This document shows, piece by piece, positions 1 to 9,206 of a stretch of 57,511 bases of DNA. The number at the start of each line of letters is the position of its first letter. The first letter of the stretch is position 1. This DNA comes from a bacterium UBP6_UBA1177. Lineage in GTDB: Bacteria > UBP6 > UBA1177. The translations under genes were made by a program, and so were the position numbers. Below the pieces are notes generated by a model. That model worked only from the letters and a program-made list of their open reading frames with translations. It had not been told where the DNA came from and did no database searches. The stretch is taken from positions 1 through 57,511 of the forward strand of contig DBYV01000001.1 of NCBI GenBank assembly GCA_002310995.1. Reading direction: 5' to 3'.

Positions 1-1349
1 TCGGTGTCGTCCTTTCGCTTATCGGCATTTTCCTTGTTAAAACCAAAGAAGGCGCAACGATGAAAGAGCTTCTCCGCGCTCTCGGCAGAGGCGTAAACGT
101 CAGCGCATTCCTCATTACGATAGCTACATTCGTAATTCTTTACGTCATGGGCTTCGAAAACTGGCTCGGAATATCATTCTCCGTTGTCAGCGGTCTTGTT
201 GCAGGTATCATCATCGGTCAGGCTACGGAATACTACACTTCGCAGTCCTACAAACCGACACAGAAAGTTGCTGAAAGCTCTTCAACCGGTCCTGCGACAG
301 TCATCATCTCCGGTCTCGGACTCGGAATGCTTTCGACTGCTATTCCTGTAATCACGGTCGGTGTTGCTATCGTCATGGCTTACCTCTGCGCTAACGGTTT
401 CCAGCTTGCTTTTTCGGCAAAGGCTCTCTCTGAAGGTCTTTACGGAATCGGTATCGCGGCAGTCGGTATGCTTTCGACTCTCGGCATCACGCTTGCAACC
501 GACGCTTACGGTCCTATCGCCGACAACGCAGGCGGAAACGCTGAAATGAGCGGTCTCGGTGAAGAAGTCAGAAAGAGAACAGATGCTCTCGATGCACTCG
601 GCAACACAACCGCTGCAACCGGTAAAGGTTTCGCAATCGGTTCGGCTGCTCTTACCGCTCTCGCTCTTCTCGCTTCCTACGTTGAAGAAATCAAAATCGC
701 CCTTATCCGTATCGGCGAAAAACTTCCGAACGGTCTTGAGCCGGCAAAAGCATCGCTCATCGACTTCATGGATGCATACAACGTAAACCTTATGAACCCG
801 GTCGTTCTGGTCGGTGTTTTCGTAGGCGCTATGATGGCTTTCCTTTTCTGCGGTCTTACAATGAACGCTGTCGGCAGAGCTGCTCAGAAAATGGTTGAGG
901 AAGTCCGCCGTCAGTTCCGCGAAATCGCAGGAATCATGGAAGGAAAAGCTGAACCTGACTATGCAAGATGCGTTGCAATTTCGACAAAAGGCGCTCAGCA
1001 CGAGATGCTTCTTCCGTCGATTCTGGCTATCGCTATTCCGATAGTTGTCGGCGTCGTTCTCGGTGTTGCAGGCGTTATGGGTCTTCTTATCGGCGGCCTC
1101 TCCTGCGGATTTGTTCTTGCAGTTTTCATGGCTAATGCAGGCGGCGCTTGGGACAACGCTAAGAAATACATCGAAGAAGGTAACTTCGGCGGTAAAGGTT
1201 CTGATAACCACAAAGCTACAGTTGTCGGCGATACAGTCGGCGATCCTTTCAAAGATACATCGGGTCCTTCACTCAACATCCTTATCAAACTCATGAGTAT
1301 GGTATCGATCGTTATGGTCGGTCTTACCGTTGTTTTCCATTTGATGTAG
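1..1349 (+). CDS. hppA: Membrane-bound K+-stimulated pyrophosphatase (ion pump), 5'-truncated by window edge
   Basis: The frame is open from base 3 upstream of the first ATG (base 60), so this is the C-terminal 448 residues or so of a roughly 650-750 residue protein whose start lies outside the window. The enzyme hydrolyses pyrophosphate and pumps H+ and/or Na+ across the inner membrane. Family signatures seen are GNAEMSGLGEEVR, the GNTTAATGKG stretch near base 600, and the C-terminal DNHKATVVGDTVGDPFKDT substrate loop, set among many hydrophobic helices. In GNTTAATGKG the Ala and Gly occupy the positions that are Lys and Thr in K+-independent enzymes, so established family rules predict K+ dependence. 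Whether it moves Na+ or H+ depends on a Glu in the missing half. It ends 29 bp before the SNF2 gene. Confidence 0.95.
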   Translation, partial: GVVLSLIGIFLVKTKEGATMKELLRALGRGVNVSAFLITIATFVILYVMGFENWLGISFSVVSGLVAGIIIGQATEYYTSQSYKPTQKVAESSSTGPATVIISGLGLGMLSTAIPVITVGVAIVMAYLCANGFQLAFSAKALSEGLYGIGIAAVGMLSTLGITLATDAYGPIADNAGGNAEMSGLGEEVRKRTDALDALGNTTAATGKGFAIGSAALTALALLASYVEEIKIALIRIGEKLPNGLEPAKASLIDFMDAYNVNLMNPVVLVGVFVGAMMAFLFCGLTMNAVGRAAQKMVEEVRRQFREIAGIMEGKAEPDYARCVAISTKGAQHEMLLPSILAIAIPIVVGVVLGVAGVMGLLIGGLSCGFVLAVFMANAGGAWDNAKKYIEEGNFGGKGSDNHKATVVGDTVGDPFKDTSGPSLNILIKLMSMVSIVMVGLTVVFHLM

Positions 1350-1378
1350 AACTAACGCTTTAAAACCATTTAACTAAA

Positions 1379-4288
1379 ATGTCTGTTGTTATCCGCTTGG
1401 CAGATCTTGTGACTTCCGATTCATATTTTGACGGGTGCGCACTGCACGGACAAAATTCCACGATGATACTTTCAGTCAACGTAAAAGATGGAAGGACGTT
1501 CGTGCAGGGATCTGCCGGCGGATGCGATGTCAGGCTCGAAATAGACGGGGCAGGAAACCTTGCCGGCAAAACCTGTTCCTGCCGCCACAGCAGTGATGTT
1601 TGTGCTCATGTTGTTGCGGTTTCGCTTGCCTTCAACGATTTGTCGATGGACAATACTGACATTTCGGAACAGCTTTCGCGCTTTAACGTGAAAAAAGATA
1701 CCCGCAAGGTGGTTTCTCCTTTTAAGCTTCTGCTCAATCGTAAAAGCGGTGCCGTAAGGTTCGAAACCGGCGGTGATCTTCAGCTTTCAAGGCTTTCAGG
1801 ACTTTTTAATAGTGATGATCTGCTTCTTCTCGTTTCGCTTGCTCCGGAAAAATTCGCGCTGGGGCAGCTTCAGCTTTTTGCGGCAGAACATCCGCTGATA
1901 GTTTCGTATCATGTGGATTCAGACGGAATAGATTTCTCGATGCCTGAAAGCGTTTTTTATTCCGAAAAAAACGGCGTGGCGATTGACTGCGACGAAGGGG
2001 CTGTCTGGAGATTTCCGTCAGGAATCAGGGATACACTTTCTGCACTTGCCGGGAAAACTATAGGCTATTCGAAAAAAGAGGCTTTGATAAAGGCTGTTTC
2101 CGATTTGAACGACAGTCTCAGTCCCGAAATTGTTCTGAGCGGTGAATTCAATCTCCAAAAAATCGCACTCAATGAAAATACGAATGTTGTTTTCAAGACA
2201 GAGCTTCGCGAAGGGAAAGTTTTTCTGAAGATCTTTCTTGAAAACGGCATAACGTTAATTGAATTTCAGCCGAGGAAAAAGACTCTTGACCAGAATTACA
2301 CGGTCAACGGGCGGGTTTATGCAATTGATCCGCAGCTTGTCAAGGATATAAAATCAGCCCTTTCAAGCGACGGTTTCAGGCTTTTCAAAAACTCATACAC
2401 TGTTCCGATGCAGGAATATTCAAGGATAATTTCGCCTGAAAGCGCTCTTTCACAGGTCGGAACAGTCGTCAACGAGCAGGAAATCAAGAAAATAAATGTG
2501 CCGCAGGCAGCTGCCGAAAGTTCGGAGATCGTTCTTGATGTCAATTCGGACGAGCAGTGGTTTTCTTTCAACATAAAACTGCCGCAAATATCCGATTTTA
2601 TCCCGTCGTCTTCGCTTATAGAGGCGGTTCGCCAGTTCGAACGCGGTATAGAAGAACCTGTTGTGAACGATACCGAAGGGAAGCCGCTTATCCTTGAAAA
2701 CAGCTCAGATTTTCTGAGTAAAATCTCTGAAATGATAGGCTTGGCGGTCTATTCTGACGGCGAAAAGCTTCCCGTTGCCAATCTTTTAGGGCTTTTAAAG
2801 TCGAAAAATAAAAAAATCCTCAAGAATTTTACAGGCTCGGAAGAGGCAAAGCAGAAGTATGTTGCGATTTTTGACTCTCTTTCGAGAGGCGAGCTTCCGC
2901 ATCCGGACGAGAGTTTCCTTGCTGGAATCCCGCTTAGAAACTATCAGCTCGAAGGTTTCCGGTGGATGTCTCTCCTCAAAGCGTTGGGGCTCGGCGGTGT
3001 TCTTGCCGATGAAATGGGTTTGGGTAAAACGTTGCAGTCACTCTGCATGATAAAGTCGGAAACCGGCGATATGCCGTCAATAGTTGTCTGCCCGAAAACC
3101 CTGGTCTGGAGCTGGGACCGCGAGATCGACAAATTTTTCCCCGGCATGAAGCGCATAGTCATTGATTCGCTCAAGCCTGAAGAGCGTGTTGCTAAGTGGA
3201 AAGGGGCAGGAAAAGAACTGATAATTACTTCATATTCTGTTGTGATAAATGATTTCCCGTTTGTTAAGGACAAATACTTCGAGACAATAGTAATTGATGA
3301 GGCACAACAAATAAAGAACAACAACACGAAACGGTTCCGCGTGCTCAATTCGCTCAAGTCGAAGCACCGTTTCGCTCTCACCGGAACTCCTCTTGAAAAC
3401 CATGTCGGCGACCTTTGGAGCATTTTTCAGTTCATTATGCCGTATTACCTCGGCAACAAAAGGGATGTCGACAAAATGGAAAAGGCAGGGAATAATGAAG
3501 AACTTGATCTTTTGCGCAAAAAAACGGCTCCTTTTATTCTTCGGCGGCTCAAAAGCGAGATTCTCGACGAGCTTCCTGAACTAATAATCAAAGAGTATCC
3601 TGTCGAGATGACGCCAAAACAGAAAGATGTTTATCTCTCCACGATGCTGAGGGGTAAGGCCGAATTTATTGACCGCAGGGATTCTATCAACAAAATCGAG
3701 ATTCTTGCGATGCTTTCAAAACTCCGTCTTGCGGCAGATCATCCCTCTCTTGCTTCCGATGGCGAGCTTGATCCTGAACTTTCCGGGAAGATAGCAGCAG
3801 TCCGCGAACTTTGCGACGAAATTTTTTCCGGCGGCGGCAGAGTGCTGATTTTCAGCCAGTATGTGAAGATGCTAAAAATCATTGAAACTGCTTTCCGAGC
3901 CGACGGAATCGAATATTTTTACATGGACGGGGACACGAAAGACCGCATGGAGCTTGTAGAAAAGTTCAACGGAGGCGAGAAAAAAGCGTTTCTGTTAAGC
4001 CTGAAAGTGGGCGGAGTCGGTCTCAATCTCACCGGTGCTGATCATGTCATAATCATTGATCCGTGGTGGAATCCCGCTGTCGAAGAGCAGGCATGGTCGC
4101 GTGCCCACAGAATCGGACAGACGAAAAAGGTCGTTGTTACAAAACTTTACTCGAAGGGAACGATCGAGGAAAAAATTCTCAATCTTCACCAGAAAAAGCG
4201 CGGAATGATTGATTTTTTCCTTTCGCAGAGCCTGAAAGAGCCGAGTGAAGACTTTGTAAAAATGGTCGCAGATCTTGCATTTGAATAG
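1379..4288 (+). CDS. SWIM zinc-finger SNF2/RapA-type DEAD/H helicase
   Basis: A 969-residue ATP-dependent DNA translocase of the SNF2 superfamily. An N-terminal SWIM zinc finger (C66, C68, C75, H77) is followed by a poorly conserved middle region. The SNF2 ATPase core starts near residue 520, with motif I DEMGLGKT near 543-550, motif II DEAQ near 640 and LTGTPLENHVGDLW after it. The C-terminal helicase lobe has IFSQYVKML, VGGVGLNLTGADHV and the arginine-finger motif RAHRIGQT. This SWIM-SNF2 layout is common in bacterial single-copy helicases tied to transcription or repair, but the exact role is unknown. The start codon has no convincing Shine-Dalgarno. No methylase or nuclease neighbours are present, so a defence-island role is not supported. 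The next gene follows after 8 bp. Confidence 0.93.
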   Translation: MSVVIRLADLVTSDSYFDGCALHGQNSTMILSVNVKDGRTFVQGSAGGCDVRLEIDGAGNLAGKTCSCRHSSDVCAHVVAVSLAFNDLSMDNTDISEQLSRFNVKKDTRKVVSPFKLLLNRKSGAVRFETGGDLQLSRLSGLFNSDDLLLLVSLAPEKFALGQLQLFAAEHPLIVSYHVDSDGIDFSMPESVFYSEKNGVAIDCDEGAVWRFPSGIRDTLSALAGKTIGYSKKEALIKAVSDLNDSLSPEIVLSGEFNLQKIALNENTNVVFKTELREGKVFLKIFLENGITLIEFQPRKKTLDQNYTVNGRVYAIDPQLVKDIKSALSSDGFRLFKNSYTVPMQEYSRIISPESALSQVGTVVNEQEIKKINVPQAAAESSEIVLDVNSDEQWFSFNIKLPQISDFIPSSSLIEAVRQFERGIEEPVVNDTEGKPLILENSSDFLSKISEMIGLAVYSDGEKLPVANLLGLLKSKNKKILKNFTGSEEAKQKYVAIFDSLSRGELPHPDESFLAGIPLRNYQLEGFRWMSLLKALGLGGVLADEMGLGKTLQSLCMIKSETGDMPSIVVCPKTLVWSWDREIDKFFPGMKRIVIDSLKPEERVAKWKGAGKELIITSYSVVINDFPFVKDKYFETIVIDEAQQIKNNNTKRFRVLNSLKSKHRFALTGTPLENHVGDLWSIFQFIMPYYLGNKRDVDKMEKAGNNEELDLLRKKTAPFILRRLKSEILDELPELIIKEYPVEMTPKQKDVYLSTMLRGKAEFIDRRDSINKIEILAMLSKLRLAADHPSLASDGELDPELSGKIAAVRELCDEIFSGGGRVLIFSQYVKMLKIIETAFRADGIEYFYMDGDTKDRMELVEKFNGGEKKAFLLSLKVGGVGLNLTGADHVIIIDPWWNPAVEEQAWSRAHRIGQTKKVVVTKLYSKGTIEEKILNLHQKKRGMIDFFLSQSLKEPSEDFVKMVADLAFE

Positions 4289-4296
4289 GAGGGGAT

Positions 4297-4716
4297 ATGG
4301 ACAATTCTCTTAAAAAACGTGTTTTAGGAACAAAAAGAGGCTTTTACGGCCTGATTCTTTCGGTTATAAGCATTGTCGCACTGTGCTGGATGCTCTATGC
4401 GAGAGACGACGCCAGGGCTGAATACGAAGAGCTTAAGTCAAGCGGAACCTGTTTTGCCGCCAAAGCTCCCGATTCGTGGAAAGACATGACTCCGGAAGAA
4501 CAGAAGAAGATTTCCCGCAAGTGTATGGCGGCTTCGAACAGGCTTTCTCAGGCAGAAAACGCGCCGGCTGTTTTTGCAGTGCTTTCGATTATCGGCCTGT
4601 TGCTGCTTTCTTCATCGTTAGTTGCAGTAAAAAGCGATGCAGATAAAGTCTTGGAAGAATTCGAAAAAGAGGAATCTGAAAAAGAAGGAGAGAAAAATGA
4701 TAACGAACTATCTTGA
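4297..4716 (+). CDS. Small two-helix membrane protein, unknown function
   Basis: I do not recognise a family. The 139-residue product has a basic N-terminus, a hydrophobic helix at about 17-33, a polar loop with two cysteines (near residues 50 and 73) likely to lie outside the cytoplasm, a second helix near 88-110, and a highly charged Glu/Lys/Asp tail. A strong Shine-Dalgarno (AGGAGGGG) precedes the ATG by a few bases. It lies 8 bp after the SNF2 gene, and its last 20 bp overlap the start of the carbonic-anhydrase-like gene, so these genes are probably co-transcribed. Confidence 0.8.
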   Translation: MDNSLKKRVLGTKRGFYGLILSVISIVALCWMLYARDDARAEYEELKSSGTCFAAKAPDSWKDMTPEEQKKISRKCMAASNRLSQAENAPAVFAVLSIIGLLLLSSSLVAVKSDADKVLEEFEKEESEKEGEKNDNELS

Positions 4717-5287
4717 CAAGATTCCGGCAATTGATCCGGAAGCTGTAATTTTCAAAACCGCAGATGTTATCGGCGATGTAACAGTCGGTGCTGAAAGCGG
4801 CATCTGGTTCGGTGCAGTTGTCCGCGGTGATGTCAACAGCATCAAAATTGGAAAAAGGACAAACATTCAGGATAATGCAACGATTCATGTCACGACCGCG
4901 CTTTATCCGACAGTTATAGGCGACGACGTTACAGTCGGACACAACGCTGTTATCCACGGTTCGATTATCGCAGACAACGTCCTAATCGGAATGGGTGCTG
5001 TTGTTCTTGACGGCTGCAAAATAGGAAAAAACTCGATAATTGCTGCCAATTCGATTGTTCTTGGCGGAACAGAGATTCCAGAAGGCGTTCTTGTTGCAGG
5101 CAATCCGGCGAAGGTTAGACGCTCCGTAACCGCGGAGGAAATCGAAGGATTGAAAAAATCGGCTGAAAATTATGCAAGATATGCGCGTAACTATTTGACT
5201 TCTTCAAAAGATTCAATATATTCTTCGTCCGATATGAAACGGATCATCGAAAGTTTAACATTTGATAAATCAGGGGGATTGAAATGA
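4697..5287 (+). CDS. Gamma-carbonic anhydrase-like hexapeptide-repeat protein (YrdA type)
   Basis: A 196-residue left-handed beta-helix protein of the gamma-carbonic anhydrase family, a trimeric zinc enzyme fold. The I-G-x-x-x hexapeptide pattern runs from about residue 15 to 145. The three expected metal-binding histidines are present in DNATIHV, TVGHNAVIHG (two His), and NPAKVRR closes the beta-helix as in YrdA/PaaY. The frame is open further upstream, but the ATG at 4697 is preceded by AAGGAG and starts exactly where family members start, so it is preferred. The start overlaps the preceding gene by 20 bp and the stop overlaps the next start (ATGA). Many members are not proven carbonic anhydrases, so catalysis is inferred. 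Confidence 0.92.
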   Translation: MITNYLDKIPAIDPEAVIFKTADVIGDVTVGAESGIWFGAVVRGDVNSIKIGKRTNIQDNATIHVTTALYPTVIGDDVTVGHNAVIHGSIIADNVLIGMGAVVLDGCKIGKNSIIAANSIVLGGTEIPEGVLVAGNPAKVRRSVTAEEIEGLKKSAENYARYARNYLTSSKDSIYSSSDMKRIIESLTFDKSGGLK

Positions 5288-6840
5288 GAAAATTTCTCGT
5301 TGCTGTTTTTTGTATTCTTTCAGTTTTGACGGTTTTCGGCGCAGACAACAAAGACCGTCTTCTTACCGTAATTTTTACCAATGATTCTCACGGTATGGCT
5401 TGGAGATTCGATGAGCCGCATAACCCGGGAATCGGCGGTCTTGCAGCTCAGAAGACACTTGTTGACGCTATCAGGGATGAAGTTCAGGGCAAGGGCGGTA
5501 ACGTTCTCGTTCTCAGCGCAGGCGACATCACACTTGGTGATCCCAGAAGCAACATCTGCGAAAACATTCCGATGGTTGAAGGTATGAACCTTGTCGGTTA
5601 TGATGCAATGGCTATCGGAAACCACGAGTTCGACTTCGGTTTTGACGCTTTCAAAAAAATGCAGGAAACGGCTAAATTCCCGTTTCTCAGCGCAAATATG
5701 TATAAAGAGGGCGGAACAGAGTCTGTTGGTCAGAACTACATCGAAAAGAAGTTCGCAGACGGTCTCAAAGTTGCGGTGCTTGGTCTTACGACAAGAGAAA
5801 CCGAGAGTATTTCGAGCCAGGGAATCAAAGGAAACCTCACGATGAGTGATCCTGTTGAAACTGCTAAAATGTGGGTTCCGATCCTCAAGAAGAAAAATGA
5901 TGTTGTCATTGTTCTCAGCCACCTTGGTTTCTATGACAGCGACAAAAGTTTCGACGGCTACGAAGGTGACAACTACCTTGCAAAAGCTGTTCAGGGTATC
6001 GATTTAATAGTCGGCGGTCACACCCAGAGACAGCTTGTAAGCCCGGTAAAAATCGGTGACACCCACATCGTCCAGACTGAAGGTCTCGGCAAGTGGGTCG
6101 GCAGAATTGATTTTTATTTTCAGGGAACAAAAATCGTAAAAACTGAATACAAACTTTACCCGATCAACCTCAAGGAAAAGAAAGAGAAAGGTTATAAGTT
6201 TGTCGGCGAAGAAATTAAGGAAAACAAGGCTATGGTCGATATGCTCAACGGTTTTAAATGCGAATTCCCGACCAAGCAGATCGGTACGATTGACAGGGAT
6301 CTTGCAGGCAGCGAAGATATCGCAAGAAAGCAGGAAGTTGAACTTGGTGACATCATAACCGATATCATGCGTGAAAAAACCGGCGCAGACATCGCTTTCC
6401 TGAACGGCGGAAGTATCAGACAGTCACTCAAAAAAGGCGCTGTAACTGAAAAAGATATTTACAGCATTTTCCCGTTCCAGGATACAGTTTACACGGCAGA
6501 GCTTACTGGCGCACAGATTCAGGATGTTCTTGATTTCTTTGCTCAGAAAGGCATCGGTGCAGGCGGATTCCTTCAGGTTTCTGGTATCGAAATGAAAATT
6601 TTTAAGGGCGATGCTCTTGAAATCAAAGTTGCCGGCAAACCTCTTGAAAAAGCTAAAAAATATAAAGTTGCCCTTAATTCGTTCATTGCTAACGGCGGTG
6701 ACGGATACGCAATGCTCAAAGAAATCAAATCCAAAAAAGATACGGCTTACCTTCTTTCATCGATTCTTGTTGATTACATGAAGGCAAAAGGAACCTTTGC
6801 TAAGACAAATGTCGGCCGTATCAAAATTATTAACAAGTAG
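5284..6840 (+). CDS. Secreted 5'-nucleotidase / UshA-like metallophosphoesterase
   Basis: A 518-residue exported enzyme that removes phosphate from nucleotides or related 2',3'-cyclic or UDP-sugar substrates in the periplasm. An N-terminal signal peptide (about residues 1-19) is followed by the metallophosphatase domain with TNDSHG, LSAGDITLGDP, AIGNHEFDFG and GGHTQRQL, which supply the dinuclear metal ligands. The C-terminal 5'-nucleotidase domain has LGDIITDIM, FLNGGSIRQSL and FIANGGDGYAML for substrate binding. The start overlaps the preceding stop as ATGA. A PfkB-family kinase follows after 30 bp, suggesting the released nucleoside is rephosphorylated inside the cell. A second paralogue lies at 13661-15454. 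Confidence 0.94.
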   Translation: MRKFLVAVFCILSVLTVFGADNKDRLLTVIFTNDSHGMAWRFDEPHNPGIGGLAAQKTLVDAIRDEVQGKGGNVLVLSAGDITLGDPRSNICENIPMVEGMNLVGYDAMAIGNHEFDFGFDAFKKMQETAKFPFLSANMYKEGGTESVGQNYIEKKFADGLKVAVLGLTTRETESISSQGIKGNLTMSDPVETAKMWVPILKKKNDVVIVLSHLGFYDSDKSFDGYEGDNYLAKAVQGIDLIVGGHTQRQLVSPVKIGDTHIVQTEGLGKWVGRIDFYFQGTKIVKTEYKLYPINLKEKKEKGYKFVGEEIKENKAMVDMLNGFKCEFPTKQIGTIDRDLAGSEDIARKQEVELGDIITDIMREKTGADIAFLNGGSIRQSLKKGAVTEKDIYSIFPFQDTVYTAELTGAQIQDVLDFFAQKGIGAGGFLQVSGIEMKIFKGDALEIKVAGKPLEKAKKYKVALNSFIANGGDGYAMLKEIKSKKDTAYLLSSILVDYMKAKGTFAKTNVGRIKIINK

Positions 6841-6870
6841 TTTTTTCAGTTCAAAATTCAAGGTATTGAC

Positions 6871-7845
6871 ATGAAAAAAATCCTCGGCATGGGAAATGCC
6901 CTTCTTGATATTCTAGTAGCTTTGCCCGGTGATTCGGTTCTGACTGAACTAGGTCTGGCGAAAGGCAGTATGCAGCTGGTTGATCTTGCTTTCAGCGAAA
7001 GGGTGCTGAAAACGGTTGAAAATCTTGATTTTTCGCTTGTAAGCGGCGGCAGTGCGTCAAACACGATCCACGGCCTAGCGAAACTTGGAGTCGAAACAGC
7101 TTTTATCGGCAAAGTCAGCGAAGACGAATTTGGTGATATTTTCAGGAAAGATATGCAGAATTCCGGCATTAGGCCGCTTCTTTTCAAGGATGAACCTCAG
7201 ACGGGCAGGGCGATAGCTCTGATTTCACCCGATTCAGAGCGCACTTTTGCGACTTATCTCGGTTCGGCGGTAAAACTTGCGGCTGATGAACTTACTGTCG
7301 ATCTTTTCAAAGGTTACGATCTTTTTCATGTTGAAGGGTACCTTGTCCAGGATCACAATCTGATCGAAAGGTCGCTTGTTCTTGCCAAAGAAGCAGGACT
7401 TACGACTTCACTTGATCTTGCAAGTTTCAATGTAGTAGTCGAAAATCTGGGTTTTCTGCAGTCGATAGTTTCAAGGTATGTTGATATCGTTTTTGCAAAC
7501 GAGGAAGAGGCACGTTCATTTACCGGTCTTTCGGCTGAGGAAAGTGCTTTGAAGATAGCAGAAATGTGCAAAATCGCGGTGGTTAAAACCGGTCCGAGAG
7601 GCTCTCTGGTTGCTTCAGACGGCAAACTGACGGAAATCCCGCCTGTTGACGCAAAACGTGTCGATACGACAGGTGCCGGAGATCTTTACGCATCGGGATT
7701 CCTCTATGGGTTTGTCAATGGACTGCCGCTTGAAAAGAGTGCCGTAGCCGGAACAATTCTCGCTGCATGCGTTATCGAAAAAATCGGGGCTAAAATTCCT
7801 GACGAATGCTGGCCGGCAATGATAGAGAAGATAAGAGCATTATGA
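6871..7845 (+). CDS. PfkB-family carbohydrate/nucleoside kinase, adenosine-kinase-like
   Basis: A 324-residue ribokinase-fold kinase. The N-terminal GNALLDI and the SGGSASNTIHGLAKLG substrate loop are typical of the adenosine-kinase/ribokinase group. The C-terminal DTTGAGDLYASGFL contains the catalytic Asp and anion hole (GAGD), and VVKTGPRGS lies in the ATP site. Bacterial proteins of this subtype are often labelled adenosine kinase, but sugar specificity cannot be excluded. Placement right behind a secreted 5'-nucleotidase favours a nucleoside substrate; this is an inference from context. The stop overlaps the next start (ATGA). Confidence 0.9.
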   Translation: MKKILGMGNALLDILVALPGDSVLTELGLAKGSMQLVDLAFSERVLKTVENLDFSLVSGGSASNTIHGLAKLGVETAFIGKVSEDEFGDIFRKDMQNSGIRPLLFKDEPQTGRAIALISPDSERTFATYLGSAVKLAADELTVDLFKGYDLFHVEGYLVQDHNLIERSLVLAKEAGLTTSLDLASFNVVVENLGFLQSIVSRYVDIVFANEEEARSFTGLSAEESALKIAEMCKIAVVKTGPRGSLVASDGKLTEIPPVDAKRVDTTGAGDLYASGFLYGFVNGLPLEKSAVAGTILAACVIEKIGAKIPDECWPAMIEKIRAL

Positions 7846-8207
7846 ACATCAGCGTGATATTTCTTATTTTAGCGATAGTTATAAATGCCACAGGAAACAT
7901 TCTTATGAAAGCCGGAGTTATGGCTGAACCTGTGAAACTGAGTGACGGAATAATTCCGTTTGTTTTGAGTTATCTTACTAATTTCAAGCTGATGATTGGT
8001 ATTATATGTTTCGGAATTGCCCTTGTCTTCTACACGAAAGTGCTTGAAAGAATCAATCTTTCGATAGCTTATCCGATGATGACTTCATGCGGTCTTATAA
8101 TCGTTACGCTCTGGTCGCTTTTTGTCTTCCACGAAAAGCTGAGCGCAGTTCAGTTCGGCGGACTTTTTATGATAATAGGTGGGATATGGCTTTTAAACAT
8201 GCATTGA
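7842..8207 (+). CDS. SMR/ArnE-like four-helix membrane protein
   Basis: A 121-residue protein with four predicted transmembrane helices, the size and pattern of the small multidrug resistance/ArnE-EamA half-transporter family. The start chosen is the ATG at 7842, coupled (ATGA) to the kinase stop; an upstream in-frame start would lie inside the kinase gene. In helix 1 the stretch NATGNILMK aligns with EmrE EVIGTTLMK, so the Glu14 essential for proton-coupled export is Asn15 here. Established SMR biochemistry makes a drug or guanidinium antiporter unlikely; an ArnE/F-like lipid-linked sugar translocase or an assembly subunit is more plausible. It overlaps the Wza-like gene by 22 bp, which also points to envelope polysaccharide. 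Confidence 0.82.
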   Translation: MNISVIFLILAIVINATGNILMKAGVMAEPVKLSDGIIPFVLSYLTNFKLMIGIICFGIALVFYTKVLERINLSIAYPMMTSCGLIIVTLWSLFVFHEKLSAVQFGGLFMIIGGIWLLNMH

Positions 8208-9205
8208 TTCTGTTTGCGGTTCTTTTCTTGAGTTCCTGCGCATACTCAGGAGCCAGAAAATTCGCCGATATTCCTGAAGAGGAGTTCAAAATCGAAGAGA
8301 TGAATTTCGATGAAGATTTCAAGGAATTTGCGGAAGGAGAAATGAACTACACTGTCGGAGTGGGCGACGAAATAAAAATTACGATCTATGGAAACCCGCA
8401 GGATAGCACGCAGGCAACAGCTCTAGGCGAGATTTTCGGCTATGCTGTGGATGAGAACGGCGAAATCAATATTCCGCTTTTGAAACAGGTCAAAATTGCA
8501 GGGCTTACCAGAAAGGAAATCGTCGAAAAACTTGAAGAAGGTTATTCAAAATTCATCAAAGATCCGCACATAATGTTCGATATCGTAAAATATGAAAGCA
8601 AATTTTACTATGTCGTCGGTAATGTGAAAAATGCAGGTAAAAATCCGATAAAAGTCAATACCAATATGCTTGAAGCTGTTACCGGAATGGTTCCTTCGTC
8701 ATCTTCGGAAAAGAATGCCATAGAATTCGTCTATCTGAAACGCGGCGAGACAGTGCTTCCGATAAGCGTGAGCGAGATGGCGACAGGTGCACGCGATTTT
8801 TCGAAATATTACCTGAAAGACGGCGATACTTTCTATGTTCCGGCTCCTTCAGCAAACAGAGTCTATATTCTCGGCGAAGTCAAAACCCCGGGTGCTTTCG
8901 AAATGACCGGCAACAACTACACGATGATAGACCTTGTTGCTGATGCCGGAGGTCTTGTTCAGCCCAACGCTGCCGACGGAAGAATATATATGATTCGTCA
9001 GACCGGCGGAAAACACCTTTTGGTTCAGTTCCACTTTGATGATATTATGACCGGCAAGGCAGGTCAGGTACGCCTGATGCCTGGCGACAGAGTTTATGTC
9101 GCAACGATGGCTTTAGTCAGCTACAACCGCATAATCCAGCAGATAGCTCCTACTTTCTCGCTTCTTTATACAGGAACACTTCTCTACAACAACTGGACGA
9201 AGTAA
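8186..9205 (+). CDS. Wza-like polysaccharide export lipoprotein
   Basis: A 339-residue lipoprotein with signal peptide and lipobox LSSC (Cys near residue 18), then a polysaccharide export domain (YTVGVGDEIKITIYG; DENGEINIPLLKQVKIAGLTRKEI) and SLBB beta-grasp repeats (YYVVGNVKNAGKNPIKV; VYILGEVKTPGAFEM). Proteins of this type form the outer-membrane channel for capsule or exopolysaccharide. The start is the ATG at 8186, which begins the signal peptide; longer versions would run through the upstream gene. No Wzc kinase, Wzx or Wzy lies in the window, so the export partners are elsewhere. The extreme C-terminus has a hydrophobic/aromatic helix (YTGTLLYNNW), resembling the membrane-spanning helix of Wza. 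Confidence 0.92.
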   Translation: MAFKHALILFAVLFLSSCAYSGARKFADIPEEEFKIEEMNFDEDFKEFAEGEMNYTVGVGDEIKITIYGNPQDSTQATALGEIFGYAVDENGEINIPLLKQVKIAGLTRKEIVEKLEEGYSKFIKDPHIMFDIVKYESKFYYVVGNVKNAGKNPIKVNTNMLEAVTGMVPSSSSEKNAIEFVYLKRGETVLPISVSEMATGARDFSKYYLKDGDTFYVPAPSANRVYILGEVKTPGAFEMTGNNYTMIDLVADAGGLVQPNAADGRIYMIRQTGGKHLLVQFHFDDIMTGKAGQVRLMPGDRVYVATMALVSYNRIIQQIAPTFSLLYTGTLLYNNWTK

Positions 9206-9206
9206 A

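Noticed and set aside
282..1211. 309-codon minus-strand open frame inside hppA
   Set aside because: Antisense shadow of a strongly conserved gene; Ser/Cys/His-rich composition without domains.
1379..4288. SNF2 gene as part of a defence system
   Set aside because: Neighbours are hppA and a carbonic-anhydrase-like operon; no methylase, nuclease or phospholipase-D partner is present.
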